DNA from: Gammaproteobacteria bacterium
GTDB taxonomy: Bacteria; Pseudomonadota; Gammaproteobacteria; Enterobacterales; Psychrobiaceae
NCBI GenBank assembly: GCA_013214965.1
Contig: JABSRU010000018.1
Span: forward strand, 1-49,967
Length of the DNA stretch: 49,967 nucleotides
Direction: 5' to 3'
Position numbers and translations under genes: made by a program. Shown here piece by piece: positions 1 through 13,722 of this stretch. The notes beneath the pieces are model-generated. The model was not told the origin of the DNA, did no database searches, and saw only the letters and a program-made list of their open reading frames with translations. How positions within the stretch are numbered: position 1 is the stretch's first letter; the number at the start of each line of letters is the position of its first letter.

Positions 1-127
1 TATTTTTGATACTCATCGTCAAATGCCCACACAGTTTATTTGAATACTAATTGTTAAAGAACGTTTTTACTCCATCATCCTTTCGGATGAGAGTAGCGCG
101 TCAAACCCTGTGGTTCGTTGCGTTGGG
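1..127 (-). other. 5' leader of an rRNA operon (16S gene lies beyond the window edge)
   Basis: Read on the minus strand, this stretch carries the hallmarks of the region just upstream of 16S rRNA in gammaproteobacteria: GTTCTTTAACA followed about 20 bases later by CTGTGTGGGCA. The E. coli rrn leader has the same elements in the same order. Two good sigma70 promoters lie directly upstream. The mature 16S sequence is not reached. The start at about 127 is inferred from the P2 -10 position. An open frame over this region on the plus strand is taken as non-coding. Confidence 0.8.
52..62 (-). promoter_or_regulatory. rrn boxA antitermination element
   Basis: GTTCTTTAACA on the minus strand matches the rRNA boxA core (E. 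coli TGCTCTTTAACA), which is bound by NusB/NusE to make rRNA transcription resistant to Rho. Its place in the leader, just before the CTGTGTGGGCA segment, fits. Confidence 0.75.
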
Positions 128-133
128 ATGCGT

Positions 134-161
134 ATAATACGCTTTCCGTATTCGAAGTCAA
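134..161 (-). promoter_or_regulatory. rrn promoter P2
   Basis: On the minus strand the -35 is TTGACT (156-161), the spacer is 16 bp, and the -10 is TATTAT (134-139). It is the promoter nearest the rRNA leader. Confidence 0.75.
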
Positions 162-292
162 CGGTTAATTTCTTTCTTTTTAAAAAGTTCTCTAAAAGAA
201 AGTTTCAAACTTCGTTTTTCTTCTCTGTCCCGCTTGGTAACTCACTTTGCGTTAGACGCTTAGTGGGTTGCTTTCCCGTTTCAGTGAGGCGC

Positions 293-320
293 ATTATAGG
301 CAGTTCTCGTTGGCTTGCAA
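293..320 (-). promoter_or_regulatory. rrn promoter P1
   Basis: On the minus strand the -35 is TTGCAA (315-320), the spacer is 16 bp, and the -10 is a perfect TATAAT (293-298). It is followed by the GC-rich discriminator GCGCCTC, typical of growth-rate and ppGpp-controlled rRNA promoters. A/T-rich DNA lies just upstream (321-335) and could act as an UP element. P1 and P2 are 159 bp apart, giving a tandem arrangement as in E. coli rrn operons. Confidence 0.8.
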
Positions 321-410
321 CCCTTTTATTATAACTACCGCGCGAACGCTCAAAAAACGATCCAAACGATTATTTAAGCGACTAATTTGATGGTTTTTAC
401 CTTAAAAACC

Positions 411-441
411 ATAAAGCCAGCAATATAATTGCTGGCTTTAT
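411..441 (-). terminator. Rho-independent terminator of ccoG
   Basis: A perfect 14-bp stem (411-424 with 428-441) has a 3-base loop. On the minus strand it is followed by GGTTTTTAAGG, a short U-run. It lies 23 bp past the ccoG stop. Confidence 0.8.
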
Positions 442-463
442 TCAACCTGGCTGTCGATATTAA

Positions 464-1891
464 CTATATCTCGTTAAAGAATCGGCTAGTTTCTTCCAAA
501 TGGATTTTATCTCCATTCGTTAATGCCGTATCAATAACAAAGTTAACATCCGTTACCGTCTGCTTTAATAGATAAGGGTCGATTGCTATGCTTACAGGTA
601 AAGTATATACCTCACCTGCTTTAACAGTTATCTGTTGTGGCCCTTGCCAAGTATATTCTTCAATACCTTTCAGTGATAATTGGTAGGTCAATTGCTGTTC
701 GGTCTTATTGAGGATCTTTAATGTATATACATTCTCGACCATACCTTCCGAACTAATCCGATACAACTGACCACGGTCTCTAATGATATCCAACTTTGCG
801 GGATCAATATTAAACAGTGCATAGGTAAATACGACACACATGATGGAAAGTACTACGCTATAGCCGATAAGTTTAGAGCGAACAATGTCGGTCTTTTCCC
901 CCGTCAACTGATGCTCAGTAGTATAGCTAATCAGTTTCTTTTCATAACCCATTTTAACCATCACGTCATCACAGGCATCAACACAAGCACCACAATTAAT
1001 ACACTCATATTGTAAGCCATCTCGGATATCAATACCGGTTGGGCAAACTTGAACACATAAGTCACAATCAATACAATCCCCCAAGCCTAGTTCCTTAGGA
1101 TCTTTTTTACGCGGTCTTGGACCACGAGATTCACCGCGTGTTGGATCATAAGCAACAGTAAAGGTATCCTTATCGAACATCGCTGATTGAAATCGTGCAT
1201 AAGGACACATATGAAGACACATGATTTCGCGCATCCATCCGGCGTTACCATAGGTACACAACGCAAAAAACCAAACCCAAAAAGTCACTACGCTTTCGGA
1301 ATTAAAGGTAAAGAAATCAATAAACACTTCTCTGGCGGGAACAAAGAATGCCAAAAATGAAACAGCTGTTAATAGTGAGATTAACAGCCAGATACTATGC
1401 TTGAGGATTTTCTTCCAAAATTTATTAAAACTGAGCGGTTGTTTATCTAATAGCTTTCTTTTATTGGCCGTGCCTTCAATTTTTTCTTCGAACCATATAA
1501 AGATAAAAGTCCAAATAGTTTGAGGACAAGCAAAACCACACCACACCCGACCAATAAAGGTAGTTATTAAGAATAAGGCATAAGCCGCAATCATCAATAA
1601 CACAGCGAGCAGCACCAAATCTTGTGGCCATATAATCAAACCAAATATTTGAAATTTCTGCTCTGCCAAATCAAAAATAATTGCTTGTCGGCCATTATAT
1701 TGCAACCAAGGCAACATAAAAAAGCCAACCATTAAAAACCAATTCATCCGTTGGCGAATTTTGGTAAATAGACCATCAGTAGCCCTAACATAGATTTTAC
1801 TGCCAACGTCTTTAGCTTCTGTTGTTTTTCTTTTTCTTTTAGGGTTAAGCTTTTTTGGCTCAATCACCTTGATGTCAATTTTATCATTCAT
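464..1891 (-). CDS. ccoG: Cytochrome c oxidase accessory protein CcoG (FixG/RdxA family)
   Basis: This is a membrane-bound polyferredoxin of 475 aa. Known family role: reduction of copper during assembly of cbb3-type cytochrome oxidase. Seen here: four or more membrane segments in the first half; the motif CGFACPQTIW near residue 118; two 4Fe-4S cysteine clusters at residues 274-308 (CIDCDLCVQVCP and CINCGACVDAC); and a C-terminal Ig-like FixG_C region from about 350. I start at ATG 1891, which has an AGGA 8 bases upstream, rather than at the TTG one codon earlier. No ccoNOPQ genes are adjacent, so it stands alone here with its own terminator. Its neighbour upstream is the rrn operon on the same strand. 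Confidence 0.93.
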   Translation of the reverse strand: MNDKIDIKVIEPKKLNPKRKRKTTEAKDVGSKIYVRATDGLFTKIRQRMNWFLMVGFFMLPWLQYNGRQAIIFDLAEQKFQIFGLIIWPQDLVLLAVLLMIAAYALFLITTFIGRVWCGFACPQTIWTFIFIWFEEKIEGTANKRKLLDKQPLSFNKFWKKILKHSIWLLISLLTAVSFLAFFVPAREVFIDFFTFNSESVVTFWVWFFALCTYGNAGWMREIMCLHMCPYARFQSAMFDKDTFTVAYDPTRGESRGPRPRKKDPKELGLGDCIDCDLCVQVCPTGIDIRDGLQYECINCGACVDACDDVMVKMGYEKKLISYTTEHQLTGEKTDIVRSKLIGYSVVLSIMCVVFTYALFNIDPAKLDIIRDRGQLYRISSEGMVENVYTLKILNKTEQQLTYQLSLKGIEEYTWQGPQQITVKAGEVYTLPVSIAIDPYLLKQTVTDVNFVIDTALTNGDKIHLEETSRFFNEI

Positions 1892-2040
1892 CAAAACTAT
1901 CCTAACTATTGCTATTTACGAAAATTAAATCCATAGTAATTATTATATGTACTGTAAAACTAATGAATTTGATATAGAGCATCTCCTAATCAAATTATGC
2001 CATACTGTAGATTAGAAGTTCGACATATAAGAGCAAACAG

Positions 2041-2391
2041 ATGAAAAAACTGATTTTGATTATTGTTGTACTCTTTCTAGCACAAACAGCATCTAAGCAC
2101 CCTTATTTTGAAGGAATGCTTGGAAGGTTAGAAAATCAAATAATAACGGAAGCGAGTACTACGTTAGGGATCACAAAAACTTTGAGAATGAAAAAGGATT
2201 TAGAGCAAATATCACCACATTTAACACAACAGGAAGTTAACTATTTATCAAAAAAAATAATGACCATGGATAATGCTCAATCATTCAGCCAGTCATACTG
2301 CGTTAGTCATTACAATCTGAGGCATAGCGTATTAACCAAAAGTACCATTGAGCGTACTTGCAATATTTTAGGTCAGTACTTAAAAGAATAA
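2041..2391 (+). CDS. Small secreted protein of unknown function
   Basis: The product is 116 aa. The N-terminus (MKKLILIIVVLFLAQTAS) is a plausible signal peptide with cleavage near residue 17-19, so export to the periplasm or medium is inferred. The mature part is charged and mostly helical in appearance. It has only two cysteines (in SYCVSHY and ERTCNIL), which could form one disulfide. No family is recognised. It is a single gene between two minus-strand genes. A weak promoter-like pair (TTGATA at 1969, AATTAT at 1993) precedes it, and the ribosome site is poor. The size, signal peptide and lack of an overlapping gene on the other strand support it being real. Confidence 0.6.
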   Translation: MKKLILIIVVLFLAQTASKHPYFEGMLGRLENQIITEASTTLGITKTLRMKKDLEQISPHLTQQEVNYLSKKIMTMDNAQSFSQSYCVSHYNLRHSVLTKSTIERTCNILGQYLKE

Positions 2392-2411
2392 AGGCCACAT
2401 AATGTGACCTT
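2391..2411 (-). terminator. Probable terminator of glmUS
   Basis: A 9-bp stem with a 3-base loop (2391-2399 with 2403-2411). One position is a C/A mismatch on the plus strand but a G-U pair in minus-strand RNA, so the hairpin is more stable for glmS. It is followed on that strand by an A/T-rich stretch and lies 25 bp past the glmS stop. It overlaps the last base of the plus-strand gene ending at 2391. Confidence 0.55.
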
Positions 2412-2435
2412 TAATGATGTTGGTATAAGCTCTAG

Positions 2436-4268
2436 CTATTCTACTGTGACTGATTTAGCTAAGTTTCTCGGTTGGTCGACATCAGTTCCTTTTATTATCG
2501 CGACATAATACGACAACAACTGCAATGGAATGGTATATAGTATTGGTGCAACTATTTCATCTATTGCTGGAACATCGATAACACGCATGGTGTCATCGCC
2601 TTTAAATTGACTGGCACTATCAGCGAACACATACAAAATACCACCACGAGCTCGTACTTCTTCAACATTCGATTGCAATTTTTCTAACAATTCGTTGTTA
2701 GGCGCAACGACAATAATCGGCATATCAGCATCAATCAGTGCTAATGGACCATGCTTTAATTCGCCAGCGGCATAAGCTTCGGCGTGAATATATGAAATCT
2801 CTTTCAGTTTAAGAGCACCTTCCATCGCGATAGGGTATTGATCGCCACGACCTAAAAACAATGAATGCTGCTTATCAGCAAATTCAGGTGCTAATGCTTC
2901 AATAGAATCACTTAATGCTAAGCTTTCTTCTAATTTAGCCGGTAGAGAATTCAGCGCTGCGACAATTGCTTGTTGCTTATCTTTAGCCATGCTACGTTGT
3001 TGACCGATTGCTAACACCATCATCAGCAAACCAACTAACTGGGTCGTAAATGCTTTCGTTGAGGCAACCCCAATTTCAGCTCCAGCTCTGGTCATAAATG
3101 CCAGTTCAGACTCACGTACTAATGATGAACCATCAACATTACATAAGACTAATGACGACATGTAGCCAGATGCTTGCGCTAAACGCAAAGCCGCTAATGT
3201 ATCTGCTGTTTCACCAGATTGCGAAATAGTCACCAACAAGCTGTTTGGATGAACAAATGAGCGGCGATATCTAAATTCTGACGCAATTTCAACATTACAT
3301 GAAATTCCCGCCAAGTCTTCTAACCAATAACGAGCGACCATTGCCGCATGGTAACTGGTTCCACAGGCGATAATTTGAATGTGTTCAACTTTCTTAAACA
3401 CTTCGCATGAGCCTTTGCCAAAAGCATCGGCCGAGATAACACCATCGACTAAACGGTCGGCCAAGGTATTACGCACACTTTGTGGCTGCTCATAAATTTC
3501 TTTCAGCATGTAATGGCGATATTCACCTTTACCTTCGGACTCCACTGAAATATCAGTGACTTTTGATTCCCGTTCAACTGGATTACCATCGACATCAATG
3601 ACATTGACTTCAAATCGGGTGATTTCAGCGACATCACCTTCTTCTAAATACATGAAGTTATGTGTCACTGGCAATAAAGCGCGTAAATCAGAAGCAATAA
3701 AGTTTTCACCAATACCCAAACCAATCACTAACGGGCTACCTGAACGGGCAACAATAACTCTTTCCGGATCATTACAATCCATAATCACGGTGCCATAAGC
3801 ACCACGAACCATGGTGGTGGTCAGTCGTACCGCTTCGAGTAAATTAGCCGTTGATTTTTTATTTTCAGCGATCAGATGAGCTAATACTTCGGTATCTGTT
3901 TGCGAGGTAAATATATAGCCTTTAGCCTTCAGTTCTTCTCGTAATTCATTATGGTTTTCAATAATACCATTATGAACAATAACGAGATCACTACCGGAGG
4001 CGTGAGGGTGAGCATTTGCTTCTGTGACGCCACCGTGTGTCGCCCAGCGAGTATGAGCAATGCCCGTACCACCACTAACATTATAATCTTTTACTTTATC
4101 AACCAGACTTTGAACTTTGCCGGTACTACGTACCCGTTCAAACTTGCCTGGAGTCGACACAACAGCAATACCGGCTGAATCATAACCACGATATTCTAAA
4201 CGTTGTAATCCCTGTAATAAAATGTCACTGACATCACGTTGCGCTACAGCGCCAACTATTCCGCACAT
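2436..4268 (-). CDS. glmS: Glutamine--fructose-6-phosphate aminotransferase (isomerizing)
   Basis: GlmS makes glucosamine-6-phosphate from fructose-6-phosphate and glutamine, the entry step to UDP-GlcNAc for peptidoglycan and LPS. Length is 610 aa, the same as family members. The N-terminal glutaminase domain starts MCGIVGAV, with Cys2 as nucleophile, and contains HTRWATHG. Two SIS sugar-isomerase domains follow (about 285-425 and 460-600), with SQSGETADT and the typical end [14 protein letters not shown] precedes the start. It lies 14 bp after glmU on the same strand, so the two form a glmU-glmS operon. No glmS ribozyme is seen, as expected outside Firmicutes. Confidence 0.98.
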   Translation of the reverse strand: MCGIVGAVAQRDVSDILLQGLQRLEYRGYDSAGIAVVSTPGKFERVRSTGKVQSLVDKVKDYNVSGGTGIAHTRWATHGGVTEANAHPHASGSDLVIVHNGIIENHNELREELKAKGYIFTSQTDTEVLAHLIAENKKSTANLLEAVRLTTTMVRGAYGTVIMDCNDPERVIVARSGSPLVIGLGIGENFIASDLRALLPVTHNFMYLEEGDVAEITRFEVNVIDVDGNPVERESKVTDISVESEGKGEYRHYMLKEIYEQPQSVRNTLADRLVDGVISADAFGKGSCEVFKKVEHIQIIACGTSYHAAMVARYWLEDLAGISCNVEIASEFRYRRSFVHPNSLLVTISQSGETADTLAALRLAQASGYMSSLVLCNVDGSSLVRESELAFMTRAGAEIGVASTKAFTTQLVGLLMMVLAIGQQRSMAKDKQQAIVAALNSLPAKLEESLALSDSIEALAPEFADKQHSLFLGRGDQYPIAMEGALKLKEISYIHAEAYAAGELKHGPLALIDADMPIIVVAPNNELLEKLQSNVEEVRARGGILYVFADSASQFKGDDTMRVIDVPAIDEIVAPILYTIPLQLLSYYVAIIKGTDVDQPRNLAKSVTVE

Positions 4269-4282
4269 TTGATATTTCCTTA

Positions 4283-5647
4283 TTATTTACTTTTTTTCAC
4301 TGGGCGTACCCAATTTTTAATATGTCGCTGCTTAACGCGAGTGATCACTAATTCATTATCACTCACCTCAGCCGTAATTGTTGCACCAGCACCAATCGTT
4401 GCGCCTGCGCCAATTTTTATCGGCGCAACCAGCTGACTATCAGAACCAATAAAAGCATCATCGCCAATTTCAGTTAAGTGTTTATTAGCGCCGTCATAGT
4501 TACAGGTAATAGTACCTGCACCAATATTCACTCGTTCACCGATAACCGCATCACCTAAATACGCTAAGTGCCCTGCTTTTGAGCCCTTTCCTAATTTAAC
4601 CTTCTTCATCTCGACAAAGTTGCCAACATGAGAGTCATCGCTCATTTGTGAGCCAGGCCGTATACGGGAAAAAGGTCCTACTGAACACTCACTACCAATA
4701 GTCGAATCTTCAATCATTGAGTTAGGTTTAATCACAGTGTTGGCAGCAATGGTGCAATTTTTTAAGATACAGTTAGCACCCACAATCACATTATCGCCAA
4801 GGATTACATCGCCTTCAAAAATGACATTAATATCAATTTCAACATCCTGACCAATGGTTAGTTGACCGCGAATATCGATCCGTGCTGGATCAAACAATGT
4901 CGCACCAGCCACCATTAAGTCATGAGCTTGCTGTAACTGATAAGCACGTTCTAATTGTGCCAATTGGATTTTATTATTAACCCCTTCAACCTCAACCGCT
5001 GTATCAGGGTTGGCTGCGATAATTTGCTTACCTTGCTGATAAGCCATGGCAATAATATCCGTTAGATAATATTCGCCTTGAGCATTTTCATTACTTAAAT
5101 TAGCTAACCAATATTTTAAGTCAACAGCATCGGCGATTAAAATACCGGTATTCACTTCATTGATAGCTAATTGTTGTGGGGTCGCATCTTTTTGTTCAAC
5201 AATCCCAACCACCACACCATTATCACGAACGATCCGACCATAGCCGGTCGGATCAGCTAAAACAACAGTTAATAGACCAATCCCGCCTTGAGGTTGAACT
5301 GCTATTAAGCGCTCGAGGGTTGCTGTGCTGATTAAAGGGACATCACCATATAGAATTAATACTTTACCGCTGTCTGGTAATGCTGGCATTGCCTGCGCAA
5401 CCGCATGTCCAGTGCCTAATTGCTCTGCTTGTAACGCCCAAGAGACATCACGATGTGCTAATGCCTGCTGCATTAAATCACCACCATGACCATAAACCAG
5501 TTGAGTACTCGCAACATCTAAAGCTGATGTGGCATCAATAACATGTTCGACCATTGATTTTGCAGCGATTTTATGAAGAACTTTAGGCAGCGCAGAACGC
5601 ATCCGGGTTCCTTTGCCCGCTGCCAATATAACAAGATGTAATTCCAT
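4283..5647 (-). CDS. glmU: Bifunctional UDP-GlcNAc pyrophosphorylase / glucosamine-1-phosphate acetyltransferase
   Basis: GlmU acetylates glucosamine-1-phosphate and couples it to UTP, giving UDP-GlcNAc. Length is 454 aa, normal for the family. The N-terminal nucleotidyltransferase domain carries LAAGKGTRM at residues 8-16 and EVNTGI further on. From about residue 250 a left-handed beta helix follows, with hexapeptide repeats (for example [15 protein letters not shown]) and the acetyltransferase motif [14 protein letters not shown]. It is co-directional with glmS and 14 bp upstream of it. In many relatives glmU follows the atp operon; here yigZ lies upstream, 117 bp away, so the local order differs. 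Confidence 0.97.
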   Translation of the reverse strand: MELHLVILAAGKGTRMRSALPKVLHKIAAKSMVEHVIDATSALDVASTQLVYGHGGDLMQQALAHRDVSWALQAEQLGTGHAVAQAMPALPDSGKVLILYGDVPLISTATLERLIAVQPQGGIGLLTVVLADPTGYGRIVRDNGVVVGIVEQKDATPQQLAINEVNTGILIADAVDLKYWLANLSNENAQGEYYLTDIIAMAYQQGKQIIAANPDTAVEVEGVNNKIQLAQLERAYQLQQAHDLMVAGATLFDPARIDIRGQLTIGQDVEIDINVIFEGDVILGDNVIVGANCILKNCTIAANTVIKPNSMIEDSTIGSECSVGPFSRIRPGSQMSDDSHVGNFVEMKKVKLGKGSKAGHLAYLGDAVIGERVNIGAGTITCNYDGANKHLTEIGDDAFIGSDSQLVAPIKIGAGATIGAGATITAEVSDNELVITRVKQRHIKNWVRPVKKSK

Positions 5648-5764
5648 AGGGTATGTTAATCAAAATTTAGAGGAGCCTATATTGTAGTAAATATATTTTG
5701 CAGTGTCGAGTTTATAGCGCTCAGACATAATCTGTATAATAAAATTCAAAGCAACACTTTATTA

Positions 5765-6379
5765 TCAATTACTTTTAATTAATATCTGTCCATTTGAGCG
5801 CTGATGGATTTGACGACAAAAATCATCAATGTCTCGCACATCCAACACCAGCTGATAATTGATATTTTCAGCATAGTTAGCCTCAACAATTACAGCCTTA
5901 AACTGTTGCTGTAATTGTTCGACTAAATTACTCCACTGATAATCACAACAAAAGCTTAACGCTTGAGTCACTGATTTTTCAGTGGTTATAACCTGTTGCA
6001 AAACCGCACTCACCGCCCCTCCATAAGCACGCGCCATTCCACCAGTGCCAAGTTTAGTACCACCAAAATAACGGCTTACCACTACGGTAATTTCACCAAT
6101 AGCACTGCCCTGTAGCACATTAAGCATCGGGCGTCCGGCACACCCGGAAGGCTCACCATCATCGGAGTAACCAATATCGACCGAATTTTCAGGTCGATTA
6201 GCAACATAAGCCCAGCAATTATGGCTAGCACCGGGATGAAGCTTACGGATCTCATTAATAAAGGCTTTCGCAGCAGCAACCCCATACGTTGGAGCCGCAT
6301 AAGCATAAAACTTACTACGTTTAACTTCTGTCAGCACCATTAACGGTGCCGACAACACTTGATAGGGTGTTTGATTCAA
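5765..6379 (-). CDS. yigZ: YigZ/IMPACT family protein
   Basis: The product is 204 aa, the same size as E. coli YigZ. Visible family motifs are EVKRSKFYAYAA near the N-terminus, HNCWAYV, YSDDGEPSGCAGRPML and VVSRYFGGTKLGTGG, which form the UPF0029 N-terminal domain. A smaller ferredoxin-like C-terminal domain follows. The eukaryotic relative IMPACT regulates Gcn2; the bacterial role is not well defined. The stop of pepQ is 6 bp upstream of the start, so it is almost certainly co-transcribed with pepQ. The same pairing occurs in other gammaproteobacteria. Confidence 0.9.
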   Translation of the reverse strand: MNQTPYQVLSAPLMVLTEVKRSKFYAYAAPTYGVAAAKAFINEIRKLHPGASHNCWAYVANRPENSVDIGYSDDGEPSGCAGRPMLNVLQGSAIGEITVVVSRYFGGTKLGTGGMARAYGGAVSAVLQQVITTEKSVTQALSFCCDYQWSNLVEQLQQQFKAVIVEANYAENINYQLVLDVRDIDDFCRQIHQRSNGQILIKSN

Positions 6380-6385
6380 TGCGAC

Positions 6386-11420
<5,035 letters not shown>

Positions 11421-11441
11421 TTAAGCGCTTATTGCGTTAAT

Positions 11442-11467
11442 AAAAAGCCGACATAAGTCGGCTTTTT
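11442..11467. terminator. Bidirectional terminator between fadA and the MDR gene
   Basis: An 11-bp perfect stem (11442-11452 with 11457-11467) has loop ATAA. It has A-tracts on one side and T-tracts on the other, so it works in both directions. It sits 22 bp past the fadA stop and 5 bp past the stop of the minus-strand gene. Confidence 0.9.
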
Positions 11468-11471
11468 TATT

Positions 11472-12461
11472 TTATAGCTTCACCACTATCTTACCAAATT
11501 GACCATTATTTTCCATGTAATGATAAGCTTGTACTACATCTTGCAGCTGCCAAATCGAGTCAATAATCGGACTCAACTTTCCTTGTTCTAGACCTTCAAC
11601 AATAAAATCAATGGCAGATTGTAGCAACCCAGGTTGGGTGACAAAATTAAACATTGAATAAGGATGAATTATCGCATTTTTTCTGACCATTTTGACCAAA
11701 TCAATCACGGTTTCCTCTCCTGATAATAAACCATAAATTAACACTTTGGCATTAACAGCCAAGGCGTCCAAATATTGATTATGGAACTGTCCACCGATCG
11801 GATCATACACTAAATCAATCCCATCCCCTTGAGTGATAGATAGCAGTTGCTCTGATAAATTAACCGCTTGACTATCGATAATATAATCAGCGCCACTATA
11901 TTCAAGCTGGGCTCTTTTGCTATTACCACGGCTAGCAGCAATAACACGACAGCCAATCATTTTGGCGATGGCAATGGCACCCAACCCCGCGCTACTGGAG
12001 GCGGCAGGAATAAATACCCAACTTTTTTTATCAACTTGACCAATAACATACAATGCAAAATAAGCGGTGAGGTATTGCATCCACACCGCGCAAGCCTGCT
12101 GTGTATTTAATCCTTCTGGCCACGTAATAAGATATTGCTGCGGTAATATCGCCCAAGATCCCTGCACCCCGTATTGATTATTATCAAATGGTATTGAACA
12201 AACCTTGTCCCCAACCTTAAATCGCGTCACTTTAGGGCCAATAGCACGAACGATACCAGCCATTTCTGTACCGACGCGCGATGGCAACTGTGGGGTACTG
12301 TAATGTTGCCCGCGAATAAACAAACAATCTGCACGGTTGAGTGAAAAAGCCTGCACTTCAACCAAGACTTGATCCTTGGTCGGTGCCGGTGCTGACATCG
12401 ACGTTAACGCCAACACATCCGGCCCCCCTAATTGATTAAACACCACCACTAAATCATTCAT
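11472..12461 (-). CDS. Medium-chain dehydrogenase/reductase, quinone-oxidoreductase-like
   Basis: This is a zinc-free MDR protein of about 329 aa. An N-terminal GroES-like domain contains VEVQAFSLNRADCLFIRG. A Rossmann domain follows, with AASSSAGLGAIAIAK near residues 145-160 binding NAD(P)H. The structural-zinc cysteines of alcohol dehydrogenases are absent, so a quinone or enone reductase type is likely; the substrate is unknown. I choose ATG 12461, because its first bases overlap the permease stop by 8 nt (AACAATGAATGA). A start 9 codons upstream is also open. It is the last gene of the hydantoinase-type operon, so it may act on a product or side product of that pathway. Confidence 0.85.
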   Translation of the reverse strand: MNDLVVVFNQLGGPDVLALTSMSAPAPTKDQVLVEVQAFSLNRADCLFIRGQHYSTPQLPSRVGTEMAGIVRAIGPKVTRFKVGDKVCSIPFDNNQYGVQGSWAILPQQYLITWPEGLNTQQACAVWMQYLTAYFALYVIGQVDKKSWVFIPAASSSAGLGAIAIAKMIGCRVIAASRGNSKRAQLEYSGADYIIDSQAVNLSEQLLSITQGDGIDLVYDPIGGQFHNQYLDALAVNAKVLIYGLLSGEETVIDLVKMVRKNAIIHPYSMFNFVTQPGLLQSAIDFIVEGLEQGKLSPIIDSIWQLQDVVQAYHYMENNGQFGKIVVKL

Positions 12462-13722
12462 TGTTAACACCAACTCTTGATTGTGCATACCATTGGCGAG
12501 AAAATTTCAGTACAAAAAAGGCCAAGGCAGAACAGATAATTGTATCTAATGTCGCAATACCGCTCATGCTAAACCGATCAAAATAGCTCAAAAATCCCAT
12601 CGTACAACCGCTAAACCAAGCAATCATCGCACGCCAATTAACAGTGCTGGCTACATTTTTTTCTCGCTCAAATAACCAATGTAAGCAATAGATAGCACCA
12701 ATAGGTGGAATACAAATACCCAGCACAATCAAAAAGTCTATAAAGTATTCTTGGACATCGCCAAAGGCAATAACAGTCCCAACAAACGCGACAGCGAAAT
12801 TAAATTGCGTCAAAGAAATTTTGGGCGCGATAGTATTGAGCGATAAACTAGCAGAATACAAACTCAGCACATTAGAGGACCAAGATGACAGCAGCAACAA
12901 TAGAAACGCTGGCACTCCAATCCCAATATTCATCATGATTAAAATCAAATCAGTTTGACCAGCAATAACCGCTGGAATACTCACTAAAATTAACACCAAT
13001 GGAAAAGTCAATCCTAGGGCTAATGTCGCCGCCACAGAACCTCGTTTAGCATTGGTGGCAAACCGTGAATAATCAGGTTGAATCACCGCACCAACAATAT
13101 AAGCCCCGACTACCGCAGAGATCGCCTGCAGTAATGTTAATTCATTATGTGACTGCCATAATAACTCAACCTGTGGCGAAGCAATGGATATTGAGGTAGC
13201 ATAAATAATAAATCCAATCATTAATGGTACTAAGTACAGCGCCAGTTTATCGATGCCTTTAAATCCCTTTAATGACACCCATAACATCAACAAACTGCCG
13301 ATCACCATATAAATATTAACGGATAAATCAATGCCAAAACTATGCATTACTTTAGCGGTTGCTTGACCAAACATCTTACAATTAATGCCATACCAACCTG
13401 CTAAGGTCAAAGCCATCACTGCATTTGATAATTTAGCTCCGTTAACACCAAAGGCTTGTTCTGCCAGCTTAGAGGTCGATAAACGACTGTGACCACCAAC
13501 CCAGCTTGTACAAAATATTAAGCCCCCTAAAATAATAGCACCAGCAAAGAAAGCAAAAATCGCATCAAAAAAACCCAGTTTATTACTAAGCTGAGCGGCC
13601 ATTAAAAATGCCGGTATTGCGATAGTGCCACCAATAATAATCAACGCAATATGTGATGATGATTTGGTTTGATCCGATGGCACCGGTTGCTGACTAAAAT
13701 CATTACTGTCAGAGCTACTCAT
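12454..13722 (-). CDS. NCS1-family permease (cytosine/hydantoin/allantoin type)
   Basis: The product is a 422-aa inner-membrane protein with about 12 hydrophobic segments. It resembles the CodB branch of nucleobase:cation symporter-1: LAGWYGINCKMFG, AYIVGAVIQPDYSRFA and LYSASLSLN correspond to conserved NCS1 helices 3, 6 and 8. NCS1 includes the hydantoin carrier Mhp1, so import of the ring substrate of HyuAB is the natural inference. The start at ATG 13722 overlaps the hyuB stop by 8 nt (ATGAGTAG). The downstream MDR gene repeats this same 8-nt overlap style, indicating translational coupling. A longer reading frame upstream lies wholly inside hyuB and is rejected. Confidence 0.87.
   Translation of the reverse strand: MSSSDSNDFSQQPVPSDQTKSSSHIALIIIGGTIAIPAFLMAAQLSNKLGFFDAIFAFFAGAIILGGLIFCTSWVGGHSRLSTSKLAEQAFGVNGAKLSNAVMALTLAGWYGINCKMFGQATAKVMHSFGIDLSVNIYMVIGSLLMLWVSLKGFKGIDKLALYLVPLMIGFIIYATSISIASPQVELLWQSHNELTLLQAISAVVGAYIVGAVIQPDYSRFATNAKRGSVAATLALGLTFPLVLILVSIPAVIAGQTDLILIMMNIGIGVPAFLLLLLSSWSSNVLSLYSASLSLNTIAPKISLTQFNFAVAFVGTVIAFGDVQEYFIDFLIVLGICIPPIGAIYCLHWLFEREKNVASTVNWRAMIAWFSGCTMGFLSYFDRFSMSGIATLDTIICSALAFFVLKFSRQWYAQSRVGVNNE

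Noticed and set aside
110-334. Open frame of 74 codons on the plus strand
   Set aside because: It lies antisense to two good rrn promoters and the rRNA leader, has no ribosome site, and its peptide is low-complexity.
1969-1993. TTGAT and ATCAA inverted sequence between ccoG and the small secreted gene, suggestive of an FNR/EtrA box
   Set aside because: The arms are 15 bp apart instead of the 4 bp needed for an FNR site.
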